NCBI GenBank assembly: GCA_002633005.1
Contig: NMRA01000143.1
Location: 5,402-67,401, forward strand
Length of the DNA: 62,000 nucleotides
From: Phoronis australis
Lineage: Eukaryota; Phoronida; Phoronidae
Reading direction: 5' to 3'
Shown piece by piece: positions 22,310 to 33,608 of this stretch. The position numbers and the translations under genes were made by a program. The stretch's first letter is position 1. The number at the start of each line of letters is the position of its first letter. The notes under the pieces are model-generated. The model was not told the origin of the DNA. It searched no databases and worked only from the letters and a program-made list of their open reading frames with translations.

Positions 22310-23380
22310 AGTGTCTACAAAGACATAATTTCAAGAGTAAATAAAATGAAGTCACTCGCATTTCTTTGTTTAGGTATAAGTTCACAAACAAGAATCAACC
22401 AGTAACGTAATAACCAGGGGACCTGAATCCGAGCAAATGTCTGACGAGAAATGCGCCGTCACTAGACATTGAACATCGTCACCCTTCTAATGGGAGCAAC
22501 AACCATTGATGAGCATTGATCAACATCTTTTTATGCTTGGTTGGGGACCGTTTATCCTGAGGCAGTGCCTACATTAATTTTGTTTTGGTCGGGCTTTGTT
22601 CTTTGTCGATCACCATCAGCAGCAGTTTCTTCTGTTTTTTTGAAACACAATCGTCAGACATTTTCCTGCTTGAACCGGAGATGAAAGTAAATTTACATCG
22701 TGTCTCAACTGAAAACACACCCGAAACTGTGGGAGGTTAAAATCCTGAAACATTTGGTTTCATTTTTGACAAGAATAGTCTGTTCAGTGACAAATTTTCA
22801 AAGTACTCGTGTAAATTGGAGATAGCAAAACACTAGTTGAAATGAAATCGCTTACATCCGAAAAACGATAGTTGAAAGTGCTATAGCGTCATTACTCTGG
22901 AAAAGTGTTTCGCTACGGAAATCTAGGAACCTTGGTTCTTCGTTAACGGACACGTTTATGAAGTAATACATAAATATTATAATAGCGAACAATGTTTGAA
23001 ACTTAGTAGACCAGTTTCAGTTTCTAGACGGCAAAGGCAAAAATGAAAAGATATTTTATAGATAAATCAATTTAATCTTTTGACAAATGGAGTTGTTGCT
23101 TTGGACTTAGGAAAATAAAACTCCATGAGGTGAACTTTGAAGTCAACATAAATTGATTGACATAAAATTCTTACAGTGTTTGAAATTAAATTAGCGAAAA
23201 CTCAATAAGCACTTCTTCAGAATTTGACCTGATTTGATTTGCCTTTAAGTTTAGTTTGTACAATCGAAAAGCAGCACATGGGAGCTATTTAAGCAAATAA
23301 ACCAAGGAATCAGTAATAGTTTCAGTAAATGAACAACATATCAAGATGCACGTCGCCAGGATATCATCAGGTCCACGTGG
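22310..23380. other. Unit A upstream of TRIM gene
   Basis: Matches unit B 43.2-44.65 kb except for a ~455-base segment present only in B. Presumed 5'UTR intron and promoter of the TRIM gene; no further element recognised. Confidence 0.5.
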
Positions 23381-23381
23381 T

Positions 23382-23715
23382 CCATACATACATACATACA
23401 TTTGTACATACATGCATACATACATTTGTACATACATACATACATACATTTGTACATACATACATACATACATACATATATTTGTACATACATACATACA
23501 TACATTTGTACATACATACATACATACATACATTTGTACATACATACATACATACATTTGTACATACATACATACATACATTTGTACACACATACATACC
23601 TACATTTGTACACACATACATACATACATTTGTACATACATACATACATACATTTGTACATACATACATACATATATTTGTACATACATACATACATACA
23701 TACATACGTACGTAC
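23382..23715. repeat. Compound (CATA)n microsatellite with periodic TTTG
   Basis: Runs of CATA broken at 20-, 24- or 28-base steps by TTTGTA, giving a higher-order tandem of about a dozen blocks (unit close to ATTTGTACATACATACATAC). Long open frames in all directions through it are a by-product of the 4-base period and code for nothing. Confidence 0.95.
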
Positions 23716-23761
23716 GTGCGCGCACGCATATATATATATATATATATATGCGTGCGCGCAC
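23716..23761. repeat. 46-bp perfect palindrome, (AT)11 core with GCGTGCGCGCAC arms
   Basis: Alternating purine-pyrimidine throughout: GTGCGCGCACGC, then (AT)11, then GCGTGCGCGCAC. It could form a cruciform or Z-DNA. It lies at the end of the CATA microsatellite. Confidence 0.9.
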
Positions 23762-24514
23762 GCACGCACAGACACAAACACACACATAAATATTTGAAAC
23801 CCCTGTTTATCACCTAACAAAGTTCTTGATTTCACATTAATTTAATTTCAGTTCGAAGTCTCTCGACACGAAGTCATGCAACCTCCTTCTCGGTTTCACA
23901 GAAATCGGATGTAGATGATCATATTCGGTCATTCTGAACTTCCATACATATATCTAATGCACACAGTTTTCAGCGCTAGTCACTCTTAACAGACACATTT
24001 TTAATGTGGATCCCGAAAAATTGTCAATCAAATTCCCATCCTCACGTTTAGACTGGAAGAATACATTATTTGCACACGAAGTGCACTACTGTTTTTATCT
24101 AATCAAAGTAACATTTTTAGGGTTGTATGACGTTTTACTTATGGAATAAGAAAATCGGTTTAAGGATGGCTGAAATCAGGCTAAGGCTTAAACTCAACAT
24201 CTGTCTACAACTTGAAGCTAAAAAGATAAAGAAATGCAGCCTGCCCGGAAGCAAACTGAAATCCAAGTCCAAAGACACAAACAATTTTTGGTTATAGACT
24301 CTTTGAGCACAGGACCTAAGGGAAAGAAAACATGAGCGATGCACCTTTTGAGGGCAACAAAAAGACTCGCGTAATCTGATTGGGATCAGTTGAAAGCGAT
24401 GTATAAGATGAACTAACAGGTAAAGCTATAGGCGTAGCAAACAATCAGTCTTGGTTGTCAAGAAGTTTGTTCCTTACCAACTGGGCAGTTTGTGGACAGC
24501 CAATCCATACATGT
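23762..24514. other. Unit A spacer
   Basis: Aligns with unit B 44.8-46.0 kb. No gene seen. It ends at CATACATGT, the point where A carries inserted transposons and B continues directly (CATGTAAGTTAGCC). Confidence 0.5.
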
Positions 24515-26788
24515 CAGTGGCAGATCTACGTTTTCAGTAAGGGGGGTTAGGATTCACCCTAATACGAGGCGCGTTTCCCCCCTTCCGTGTAAGATTTTTT
24601 TTGGTTTTGCTGATTTTGTTTCCCTAGCGACATTTTTTTTGAATTTTTATTTTTGATGCTGTCCCCAGGGGGGCGGGTTTGAACCCCCTGAACCCCCCAT
24701 AGACAAACCTCTGTATTTTTAGTGTTTGGTATTTATTTATTATAGTGACAAGTACAATTAATTCAAACAGTTACAGTGTATAACATTCGTAAGACAGATA
24801 AGTACCCAGCCCAGTTGGGCTTATTAGTCACTTTAACCACACAACTCAGATGTAGGCCTGCCATAAATGCGTCGGTTTCTAAGTTCAAAAGCAGACTGGC
24901 AAATTGCCTGGGTAAATACTGNNNNNNNNNNNNNNNNNNNNNNNNNNNNNNNNNNNNNNNNNNNNNNNNNNNNNNNNNNNNNNNNNNNNNNNNNNNNNNN
25001 NNNNNNNNNNNNNNNNNNNNNNNNNNNNNNNNNNNNNNNNNNNNNNNNNNNNNNNNNNNNNNNNNNNNNNNNNNNNNNNNNNNNNNNNNNNNNNNNNNNN
25101 NNNNNNNNNNNNNNNNNNNNNNNNNNNNNNNNNNNNNNNNNNNNNNNNNNNNNNNNNNNNNNNNNNNNNNNNNNNNNNNNNNNNNNNNNNNNNNNNNNNN
25201 NNNNNNNNNNNNNNNNNNNNNNNNNNNNNNNNNNNNNNNNNNNNNNNNNNNNNNNNNNNTTTTTTTGAATTTTTATTTTTGATGCTGTCCCCAGGGGGGC
25301 GGGTTTGAACCCCCTGAACCCCCCATAGACAAACCTCTGTATTTTTAGTGTTTGGTATTTATTTATTATAGTGACAAGTACAATTAATTCAAACAGTTAC
25401 AGTGTATAACATTCGTAAGACAGATAAGTACCCAGCCCAGTTGGGCTTATTAGTCACTTTAACCACACAACTCAGATGTAGGCCTGCCATAAATGCGTCG
25501 GTTTCTAAGTTCAAAAGCAGACTGGCAAATTGCCTGGGTAAATACTGGAGCAGAAGTTTTAACGTATTTAATCTTCTAAAATCTGCAAAGTTCAGGATTT
25601 GAAGTGAAACATTATTAAATAGAATAGACCTCCGTGAGTTATAAAGAGAACAATGAAACACAAAATATAGCTCAATAATCCTCCACAGACTGAACCAGAA
25701 TCGCAAAATCTTTCAGTTACAGGTGGAGTGTTTACATAACGACCAGTTTCCAAGTACAATTGGAGATTTCCTGCTATAAACTGAGCCAAAATAGATCGCT
25801 CGGAACGAGATAAATTTAGCTTCACATACGGTTCAGTTGAAAACTCGTTCTTAAATAAAATGTAGGTTTTTAACTTGGGTTTTATTACAACTCAGCCCAA
25901 ACATGTTTCGGGTATTCAAATAGTTTGTTTCTAGCATCTACTATGTTACAAGAAGTCAAATTTTGAAAACAGTGTTGTATGCCAGTTATGTTAAAGAAAT
26001 TTTTGATTCCGTCTATCCAACCATTTCTACCAACAGAGTAGTCCCATAGAAATACCTTCTTCAGTAACCTATCACCACCTGTGGTTACTAGTTTGTTCCA
26101 CAGGCGCAGCATATTCAATTTAAATCTATTTTCGGTGGAGTCCCACCCCATATCGCCATTAACAGCATGAGTGGCTGTAAATCGATTGACTCCTACATAA
26201 AAACGCATAGCTCTGTTTTGAACATTTTCATCATTACCAAAAGTTTTGTAACCCCAAACACATCACCCGTAATCCAAAATTGGTGCCACACACGAATTGA
26301 ATGTTTTAAACGTTTCGAATCCTAGATTCTTGTTATCACGGAATGTTGACCGCATTGACATCATAGTATTAAGATGTCTATAGTTGAGCGTATCTTCCCT
26401 AACGCTCTACCAGAAGCTTCAGATAACATATTCAATTTTTTTTTTGAAGTCAAGGTATTGATCGATAATACAGCCTAAATATTTGTATAATTATTTATAA
26501 CTAATGACACTGTTAAAAATAATTTCAAAATTGCTTCTAGGCATAGACTTAGCTCGAAAATTGATAACATTTAGTTTTTGCCATGATTACAACCATTCTC
26601 CACTTTTTTACACCAGTTGTTTAAAACCTTCAGCATATCTTGCATGTCATTTTCATTCTCAGACAAAAGTGCAATATTGTTGACATAAAGAAGCACTGAA
26701 ATATTGATCTGACTACGTGTGACACCTTTACCCAATTTTTTGATGTCCATATCTAAGTCATTTACATACAATGCAAAGAAGGTTGGTG
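24515..26788. mobile_element. Inserted block: hAT-like repeat plus LINE 3' part, with N gap
   Basis: Begins CAGTGGCAGATCTACG, a hAT-like terminus. Related sequence lies inverted at 55.23-55.42 kb, and the partner-type end CGTGGATCCGCCCCTG is at 42.34 kb. It is absent from unit B, where flanking CATACATGT and TGTAAATTAGC-like sequence are adjacent. The 338-N run 24922-25259 is flanked by the same ~286 bases (24636-24921 and 25260-25547), so the true gap is probably zero or negative. Confidence 0.6.
25389..26771 (-). mobile_element. LINE ORF2 remnant (RT core to C-terminus)
   Basis: Minus strand from 26771: QINISVLLYVNNIALLSENE and NDMQDMLKVLNNWCKKV align with the RT catalytic block, with the usual YADD changed to YVNN, so it is inactive. 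Then come FYVGVNRFTATHAVNGDMGW, WNKLVTT and LLKKVFLWD, a region shared by many invertebrate LINEs, followed by SRSERSILAQFIAGNLQLYL, ETGRY and a terminal cysteine cluster broken by frameshifts. Confidence 0.75.
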
Positions 26789-26817
26789 CATGTAAATTAG
26801 CTGTTAGTCAGATTTTA

Positions 26818-27058
26818 GAGGAGGCAGTGTGGCCTCGTTGAGAAGTGCCCGCTTTCTTTACTCGAGGTCGTGGGTTCGAGTCCCACCAGGTCACACTGCT
26901 AACCCTTGAGCCAGGTTTCTAGCTCCTCAGCTCGGTTTTAACCATATATCAATAAAGCATAAAAATATTTCCAGGTGATCAGTGCAATGGGCCCACATGC
27001 GAGGCCTGCGCACGTCTGGTACAACGCGTATCAGACAGCCTGCAATTATTTATATTTA
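26818..27058 (+). mobile_element. tRNA-derived SINE with 13-bp target duplication
   Basis: The head folds like a tRNA: 8-bp closing stem GCAGTGTG/CACACTGC, A box TGGCCTCGTTG (one mismatch to TRGYNNARNNG), T stem GTGGG/CCCAC with a perfect B box GGTTCGAGTCC. The tail is AT-rich. It is flanked by TAGTCAGATTTTA (26805-26817) and TAGTCAGGTTTTA (27059-27071). Unit B has the uninterrupted site (GAATCTGATTTTTACATCAGG near 46008), which confirms an insertion in A. Confidence 0.85.
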
Positions 27059-27071
27059 TAGTCAGGTTTTA

Positions 27072-28193
27072 CGTCAGGCAAATTACCCTTCCCTTGTCAG
27101 AAACAACATTGCTTGGAATAAAAAAAAATATTACTTTATGAAGTGACTAGGATTTAAAGCGGTGTCAACAGTGTTTTAGAATGAAATAGGACCGAGCGCA
27201 CGTACAGGGTCTTGTTAAAACATATTAGAATTGTCAAGTGTTTTAAAAATCTATAACATGATAAAATTTTTATTTATTGTTGCGGTGTTATCAGCAGAAA
27301 TTTTCTCTCTTATATTCCTTCCTTTGTGTTAGAATAATGGAGACAAATCTGAACATGTTGAAGTACACACCTGGGTGCACGTGCCTGTTCGTGTGCCGTC
27401 GTCGAAAATTGGCCATAAACTGAATGTGGAGCGAGGCGAAGTACTCGCGATACATGTATGTCACCCAACAGTTCGGGCTCATTGACGATTCTGTTCAACT
27501 CTAGTTCCAGCATGTGGCTGTGGATTAAAAGATCTTGAGACGGTGTTTCCGTTCTTTGTTTGAAATATAATGGATACTTACCCAGACGGTGCCGGTACCG
27601 ATGCTGACGACTGTTAAAGGGCTACCAACGGCGCAAAGTCGGTCCGTGTCGATCTTGCTGAGCCAGGTAGGCCTACTTGCGTGGCAGCGGTGTAGTTGCC
27701 GACCGTGGCCGAGTCTTAACATAAAGTCACCACTTCAGACACGTAAAATAGCACACCCAGAGAGTTTATCTACGACAACGAACCAAGTCTCTGCTGTCCG
27801 AAATGTCCGTTAAATGCCTTTTATACGGACGATCCCAGTTTTCATAAAGGGGGAGCTGCATACAGCTTTGTCTCATGGTCTACTTTCGTTATGAATTCTC
27901 ACATAGATTTCAATGGTTGTTTTGGGAATAAGTATCTTGAACTTGATGTACCACATTTGTCATGGATGCATATCCTCTCATGAAATAATTAATTCAACCG
28001 AACCTTGATTTTCCATGGGTAGAACTCGACCAGAAGTGCTTTAGCAGACGCGAAAACCTGGCGAAAATGCAAGATCAAGCAAAACTTCGCAAAATATCGC
28101 CACGTATTACAAGAGAAGCACGTGATCATGCTAGCTTCCTTCGCAAAATTTTTACGTCTACGGAACTCAACCCAGTTGTGGCATGACCGTCCC
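27072..28193. other. Unit A spacer, homologous to unit B to about 27850
   Basis: 27107-27116 (CATTGCTTGG) is the empty site of the Mutator-like insertion in unit B. From about 27850 onward A has roughly 1 kb without a counterpart in B. No gene: the frames at 27589-27813 and 47372-47644 are shared between units but match no family. Confidence 0.5.
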
Positions 28194-28776
28194 CTAGCTG
28201 GTTCCCTGCGCGCCGCTAGGTGGTAGCCAGCACGCAGGTATCACTTAATTTTCCTCCGGAAATGTTTTGCACTGGCTTTTCTGATAGGCTAGCCGAATTT
28301 TCAACAGGCAGCGCTTTACACAAACAAACTGGCATGACTGATGGAGGGAGTGTAAATGTGGTCTTTTCTACAGACAAATCGGTGCTTAAAATTCACTTTC
28401 AAGAAATGTGAATCCAAGAAAATTGTGGATGCTCCTTTTCGGAGTGCATCCTTCTACTGTCGCTGACTTTGGTTTACGTTGCTGTCCTGTATTCATAAAG
28501 TGCGAATAACCAGGTTAGTACGGCGTGTTTATTGTACTTGTATGTGCTTCAAACACGCGGCCTTACATTAGCCCTACTGCAGAAACGAAATAGTTGCTGC
28601 TACGCCACTTGCATGACAAGACTAAAAATCTTTCATAGTCCGCCATTTTCTCACTTTTGTTGTATAGGTAACCAATGACTGCCGAGGTTATGTCAACCAA
28701 TGATAAAGCGCGTGCTAATGTGTGCTACCTGCGTGCTGGCTACAACCTAGCCGGGCACGCAAGGAACCAGCGAGAG
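28194..28776. mobile_element. Non-autonomous TIR transposon, 583 bp
   Basis: Inverted ends of about 50 bases: left CTGGTTCCCTGCGCGCC...GTAGCCAGCACGCAGGTA, right (reverse complement) CTGGTTCCTTGCGTGCC...GTAGCCAGCACGCAGGTA. Both are bordered by CCGTCCC (28187-28193, 28777-28783), a probable 7-8 bp target duplication. No coding frame in the interior. Superfamily uncertain. Confidence 0.75.
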
Positions 28777-29875
28777 CCGTCCCGTGAACTGCATTCTGGG
28801 TAATTCGACGACAACTCTCAACGTTTCCATTTCCGTATACAAAAATTGTGTATTTATGAACGTGAAGAATAGGAAATTGACAAAGGATTACCGCGATCGT
28901 GTAAAAATAGCCAGGACGGATAGCTTCGATTTTCATTGACCTCTCCCAGGCGGATTAAACCAAAAAATTAACATAAATTCTCTATAACCAGCGTAGTCTG
29001 TTCTTATTAAATCAAAAACTTTTTTTCATAGTTCCATTTGATCTTCAAACGTAATGCGGTCGCTTTCTTATCTTTAATTTGAATTGAATTTGGTTCCCAT
29101 AAATCACCTGGAATGACCCTAAGGACTATACTGCCTTGGTGACTGAAAATAACCCGCCGTGACAAGTAGCCATGTTCTGGTTTCAAAAATTACTTTCTTC
29201 ACAAACTTTCCTGCTCCTCCTCAAGCCATTTCTTCTGGATTTGATAGTAAAATAAAACACCTGGAATTCACGAAACATCGGTCTCGGTCGATACGCGGAT
29301 TCCTAAGTTTCTTTCATTTTTCCGCGTACTTTTTAAATACTTCACTCAGGCTTTTCACGTGGCAGTTCACATCCTGTATGAATGTACTTGCGCGTTAGGT
29401 TGCAAGTTTTCTCTAGTAAAAGAAACAATTTTAAATGTAGCGATTTATTACTTGGAAAGAGATAGCAGAGAGGAATACAACGGCAACTTTGCACTGAAGC
29501 TGTAACTTCTCCTGAAACTGGTTAAATAACAACAATATTCGATATTGTAGTTACCGAGGAATCGGCCCCTGAGTTGCAGACGATATAATATTTAGCAAAT
29601 GAAATCTTTTACAGAACTGTTATATAATTAACTGTTCTGTTCCAGATGTTACGAGTGAGACATGATTGCGCGTTGAGTGTTATTTACACTGCTACAAATG
29701 TATCATTTTAAACTATTTTCGGAAACTTTGATGATCTAACCAGCTAACGACGTCGAGTCGACATTGTCCTACATTTGAACTTTCCATGTCAGAGGTCACT
29801 GTTAAAGTAGTGCGGGAGGTGAATACGGAAGAATATTACATGGCCGTATTTCCCTCCACAGATTCAACGCGTATG
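28777..29875. other. Unit A spacer
   Basis: 28870-29290 matches unit B 47.66-48.07 kb. A small imperfect hairpin (GGGAGGTGAATACGG / CCGTATTTCCCTCC) lies at 29815-29859. No gene recognised. Confidence 0.45.
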
Positions 29876-30054
29876 GGATAAATATAGATTATTACATGGC
29901 GAAGTAGTTATCCCCCGTTATCTAGTGCCCGAGTGGATTTTGGAGAATTACCGCCCGAGGGGCGTCAGCCCCGAGAGCGATAATTCTCCAAAATCCACGA
30001 GGGCTCTAGATAAAGGGGATAACGACTGAGAACATGTAATAATCTATTTATACC
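29876..30054. mobile_element. Foldback (palindromic) MITE, ~179 bp
   Basis: Two arms of about 75 bases: the left runs TAGATTATTACATGGC...TGGATTTTGGAGAATTACCGC, and the right is its reverse complement with a few changes. They meet at a GC-rich core (CCGAGGGGCGTCAGCCCCGAG) that is itself a hairpin. No counterpart in unit B. Confidence 0.8.
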
Positions 30055-30684
30055 ACATACTGAATGAGAAACATTGCAATGAATTGATCTACTTTTCTCG
30101 ACTCGCCTCGGCTTTGTAACTACTTTCTATGTCAGAGGCCCGGGGTCGGAGGTCGTGACCTTTTCAGAAAAGCAGAGCTATTTTGCCAAATAATACTTTT
30201 ACTCAAAACCAATTGATAATTTAAACAAAACATAAATAAAGTGAATCCATGAATTAAGGTTTAGCATCTATTATAGCTTACTACACATTTTATCACGCTA
30301 AGCTGCGACCGGGAAAATATCGTCTGCTAAAGTAGGTTACCAGTGGTAACTTAGTATAATGCTCAAGCCAAAGGATCCTGACGACCCGATTTCTGCATTC
30401 AAATTGGCGATGGGTGATTTACAAGTGAGAGAACATGAGAGAAAAATTTCACTGAATTAAAGTATCGTCTTATTTTTCATACCCTATCAATGTCGGTACA
30501 ATGCCCTTTGTTGAACATGCGATTTTTGCGCGTAATCATTTAAAGGAGAATGCCACCCGTCTTAATCGGTCTATATCCACATCGCCTCTTATACGGTCGA
30601 CCTCACCTTGCCGAGAGGTGTCGCGTTAACCCGTAAGGAAGGAAAGAAACGACGCAGCGACGTCAGTGGTTCGTCTGCAGAGCG
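30055..30684. other. Spacer before THAP frame
   Basis: No gene recognised. 30105-30165 resembles unit B 48.09-48.13 kb (ACTTTCTATGTCA then TCATGACC-like), so collinearity resumes briefly here. Confidence 0.4.
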
Positions 30685-31005
30685 AATGCCGCTGTATTGC
30701 GGTGCATCGTTCCCGCTTGTCCGAACTATGAAGCTGCGAAGAAAGCGGGTATATCGTTTTTTCGACTTCCTCGAGAGCCCGAAATGCTTAGGAAGTGGGT
30801 CGCGGTAGTGAAGAATGAAAGGTACGCTGTTCATAGCAAATATGAGGCCGTGAAACATCTCTGTGTCTGTGGCCGGCATTTCGTCGACAGTGATTTCCCT
30901 GACGAATTCCGGTTTACCAAAGAACTACCCATACGTTCCGTTGGCTGTGCATGTTCACGACGCCCCTCTAGTATTTCTTGGTCAGTGTATTCCGGTTCGA
31001 ACTGA
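30685..31005 (+). CDS. THAP-domain protein fragment
   Basis: A C2CH zinc finger of THAP type: RCIVPACPNYEAAKKAG (C-x4-C), ISFFRLPREPEMLRKWVAVV with the conserved proline and tryptophan, and HLCVCGRHFVDSDF (C-x2-H). The usual C-terminal AVPT-like box is poor (ELPIRSVGC). THAP domains bind DNA and occur in host transcription regulators and in transposon proteins (P-like, ISL2EU). No transposase or nuclease frame follows, so I cannot decide between a first exon of a gene and a transposon relic. The THAP frame itself has no ATG before RCIVPAC; the codon there is TTG, so a start codon may be lost or lie on another exon. Confidence 0.75.
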   Translation, partial: NAAVLRCIVPACPNYEAAKKAGISFFRLPREPEMLRKWVAVVKNERYAVHSKYEAVKHLCVCGRHFVDSDFPDEFRFTKELPIRSVGCACSRRPSSISWSVYSGSN

Positions 31006-32400
31006 TAGCCTTTGAAATCTAACGATCCGACCCGTGAAGTCTTCGTCTGATGAGCTCTTAACTAAGTTGGTATTGGCGCCTGACGAGTTGCCATGTAGAC
31101 GTTTATTTTCTCTGTTTCAAAATGAACTATTCTCAACATAACCAATACTTATATAGAACTGAAACAAAATCTGTCTCTGGGAGTGCAAATGTTGAGAAGC
31201 CAACAATGAATAAACCACTGCGTTATCGGCTTTTTATGCCGACAATAAAGGTAATTGACCCGGCGCCGAGGCCGTGTGAGCGCATGCTAATTCAGTGTTT
31301 ACTGACAGACCACTGTTGTGAAACAATTACTCGATTTTATATGATATGGTCACATGTTAGGGGAATCTTTATTTAGAAATACAAATACATTATTCAAATC
31401 ACTGTTAGTGTACAACCTTTGCCCTGACGGTCTGTGGAAGGGGAACCTGACTTTGAGGCCCCCGTCAAGTAAGTAGATTTTCAGTTTCGTGGCTAATTCA
31501 CATAAATAATTACTTGCACATTATTTCTTTGGCTCACTATTATAGCCTTTTCGTGGCTGCAGGTTTAGTCTCCAACTCAAGCTGGTTTATTTTCGTGCCA
31601 GTCCCGGCGGCCTTATCGGGTTCCGAGCCACTGGCCGGGATAATGAGTCAGTCCGGTCGCGACAGGCCTGATTGGATTCCGAGCCACTGGCCCGATAACA
31701 AGCGTTTTGTGTGTTTAGAACTCATAAAATCAGTCTAAACAACACAGATCTATAGGTTCTCCTGACTGTATTTCTCAGAAGAATACTTCGAATTTATCTC
31801 CGAACAGACCCCAAACTCCTGCTACGGACCTTGGAAATTGACCTGCCGAACTTTGTAGGTTACGGTGTGTCCAAATACCAATAAATCCGTAACAGCGAAA
31901 TAAAGCAACGCGTTTGTATAAGAACTCGGTGTATTTTTAAGAGTTTTACCTCGAGGCTTGATGATTTATTGGTGTTGAACGTTGGATTAAAGCGATCAAC
32001 TGACACCAGTAACCCGTGTTGTGAATTGCTGAAGAGACTGCGTGTGAAACCAATGACGTCTTTGGATAATTTCAACACCTCCGTCTGCCGTCAGGTGTCA
32101 GGTAACGCAACCGAACGTGCCGTTATCAAGTAGAACTACTGAATCTAAATTGATACAAAATAGGTTGTTTTTTGGGTGGCATGCTCCTTTAAGTATTCTA
32201 TTTTCACGTTCGATGACGTCAGCCGCTGAGTGTTGTATTGCTTAAGTCGGCGACCCGCAACTCTTCGGGTTCGAAACTTGTCTCGGTTTCCCGCCAAAAT
32301 GTTACCTCACTAGTGAGATAACTTACGGTTGAATTTGCCATTCGACGCTAATGTTGTGGTATGAAGAATGTTATGAGACAAGTTCGTCAAGTTCGCACAA
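31006..32400. other. Spacer with a short internal direct repeat
   Basis: TCCGAGCCACTGGCC occurs at about 31622 and 31678, inside GC-rich islands ending TTATCGGG/CCCGATAA. Otherwise no gene or element that I can name. Unit B has no clear counterpart for most of this stretch. Confidence 0.4.
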
Positions 32401-33000
32401 AGTTGACGTAGAATGGAAGATGTCAAAAATAGTTTAAGTTCAAGTTCGAGGATAAAAATAGGACCCCGAGCCCAGATTTCTCAGCCAATTGACCAACCAA
32501 AGCTGGCGAAGTCAATCAAGAGTACCCATCGTTGCAATGTCCCGTTTAAGTGTATTAATTTCACATTTGGCTGTTCTATTCTGGAGAACAATCTTATGGC
32601 AGTGGTGTCACGCATATATGCGCCAAAGAAAGAATCGTGAACCCATAAGTTTGTAATGTACAAGTAGGCCTGCCTATGTGAACTTAATCACATGGGCTCA
32701 GAAATATGTTCTCCTCGAATTCGGGGTGGAGGTTAGGTATAGGGTCCTAAAAATGCTCGTGACAAAATTCGGAACATCATGTCTCAAAAATGGCTGATTA
32801 CAATCACGTGCAACTTTCAAATACTATACATAATGTACTATTCTCCAAAATTCTGCTGGAAATTGTTTTTAAAATGATCCAATTTTGCATAAGGGGCTAT
32901 CAAAGATAGGAATTTTATGACTTTTATGACTTTTATGAAAAAATCAAAAGTTACACTAAACGAAAACGAAATGATGATTTCGAAGACTGTAAAAACGTTT
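32400..33000. repeat. Right end of unit A
   Basis: Matches unit B 49.22-49.90 kb in order (AATCAAG..TACCC, GTAGGCCTGCCTAT, TTTTGCATAAGGGGCT, CGAAAACGAAATGATG). Non-coding. B carries an extra internal duplication near 49.60-49.75 kb. Confidence 0.6.
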
Positions 33001-33087
33001 TAGAATTGGTCTAAGGAGTGACTGCACGAAAATATCAGGCAAAAGTGGGAACATGACATATCGCATTTACATGAGGAAACACGCATG

Positions 33088-33206
<119 letters not shown>

Positions 33207-33290
33207 CTAATCCTGCTTCCTAGTTAAAAAGGTAGTTTCAAAGTTACACCAGCTCTTTTCTAAACCATCTATACTTTTTCGAAACAAACC

Positions 33291-33608
33291 TCAGAGAATA
33301 AATAACCTGTTTACCCAATAGTGCAATGATGTTCTTAAACGTTTCTTGTTGATCACAAAACCCCAGGATAATAGAGGATAATAGTGTTTTAGGAGAGCGT
33401 GTCGACACTTGAAGCCGTTTACTTTGTTTAAAGTTTCGTTATTTACTCTTATCCAAAACATTTTCACTGTTTCACAGTCCCAAAATAAGTGCTTCAAAGT
33501 CTCTGTAGATTGTCCACAACGGGAGCAAGAGTAGTCGTTCCTAACTTGAATGAGTTTTAAAAAGGAGATCGTAGTCAAACATCTCGTCGACAGCGAAACT
33601 GGAACCAC
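33291..33608 (-). mobile_element. LINE C-terminal zinc-binding fragment (zf-RVT type)
   Basis: TTISFLKLIQVRNDYSCSRC, then GQSTETLKHLFWDCETVKMF and W: the pattern CSRCG--ETL-HLFWDC----FW is the reverse-transcriptase zinc-binding tail of L1/Tx1-like LINEs. It matches the frame-shifted tail of the element at 7.84-9.84 kb in layout. Severely 5'-truncated. Confidence 0.8.

Larger units (their letters stand above)
17528..33000 (+). repeat. Segmental duplication, unit A
   Basis: Collinear, same orientation, with unit B at 39346-49905. Matching anchors (A / B): GCCCAATTACATGAAACAGTC 17532 / 39350; TRIM start codon 22309 / 43192; microsatellite 23.4 / 44.7 kb; the AACAACATTGCTTGGAAT block 27104 / 46052+46920; GGATACTTAC block 27571 / 47373; ATAGCCAGGACGGATAG 28908 / 47680; and 32440-33000 / 49220-49905. 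Unit A is longer because of a hAT/LINE block, a SINE, a TIR element, a foldback element and about 2 kb with a THAP frame. It contains a private ~85-base tandem duplication at about 17816-17985. Confidence 0.85.

Noticed and set aside
23329-23835. Long open frames on both strands (Tyr/Ile/His or Cys/Val repeats)
   Set aside because: They are produced by the CATA/TTTG microsatellite; no codon bias or domain.
26819-26897. Functional tRNA gene
   Set aside because: B box and outer stem are good, but D and anticodon arms do not fold and the unit has SINE tail and target duplication.
27589-27813. Frame shared with 47372-47644, possibly a conserved small protein
   Set aside because: The two units differ by indels that shift the frame, and nothing resembles a known domain.
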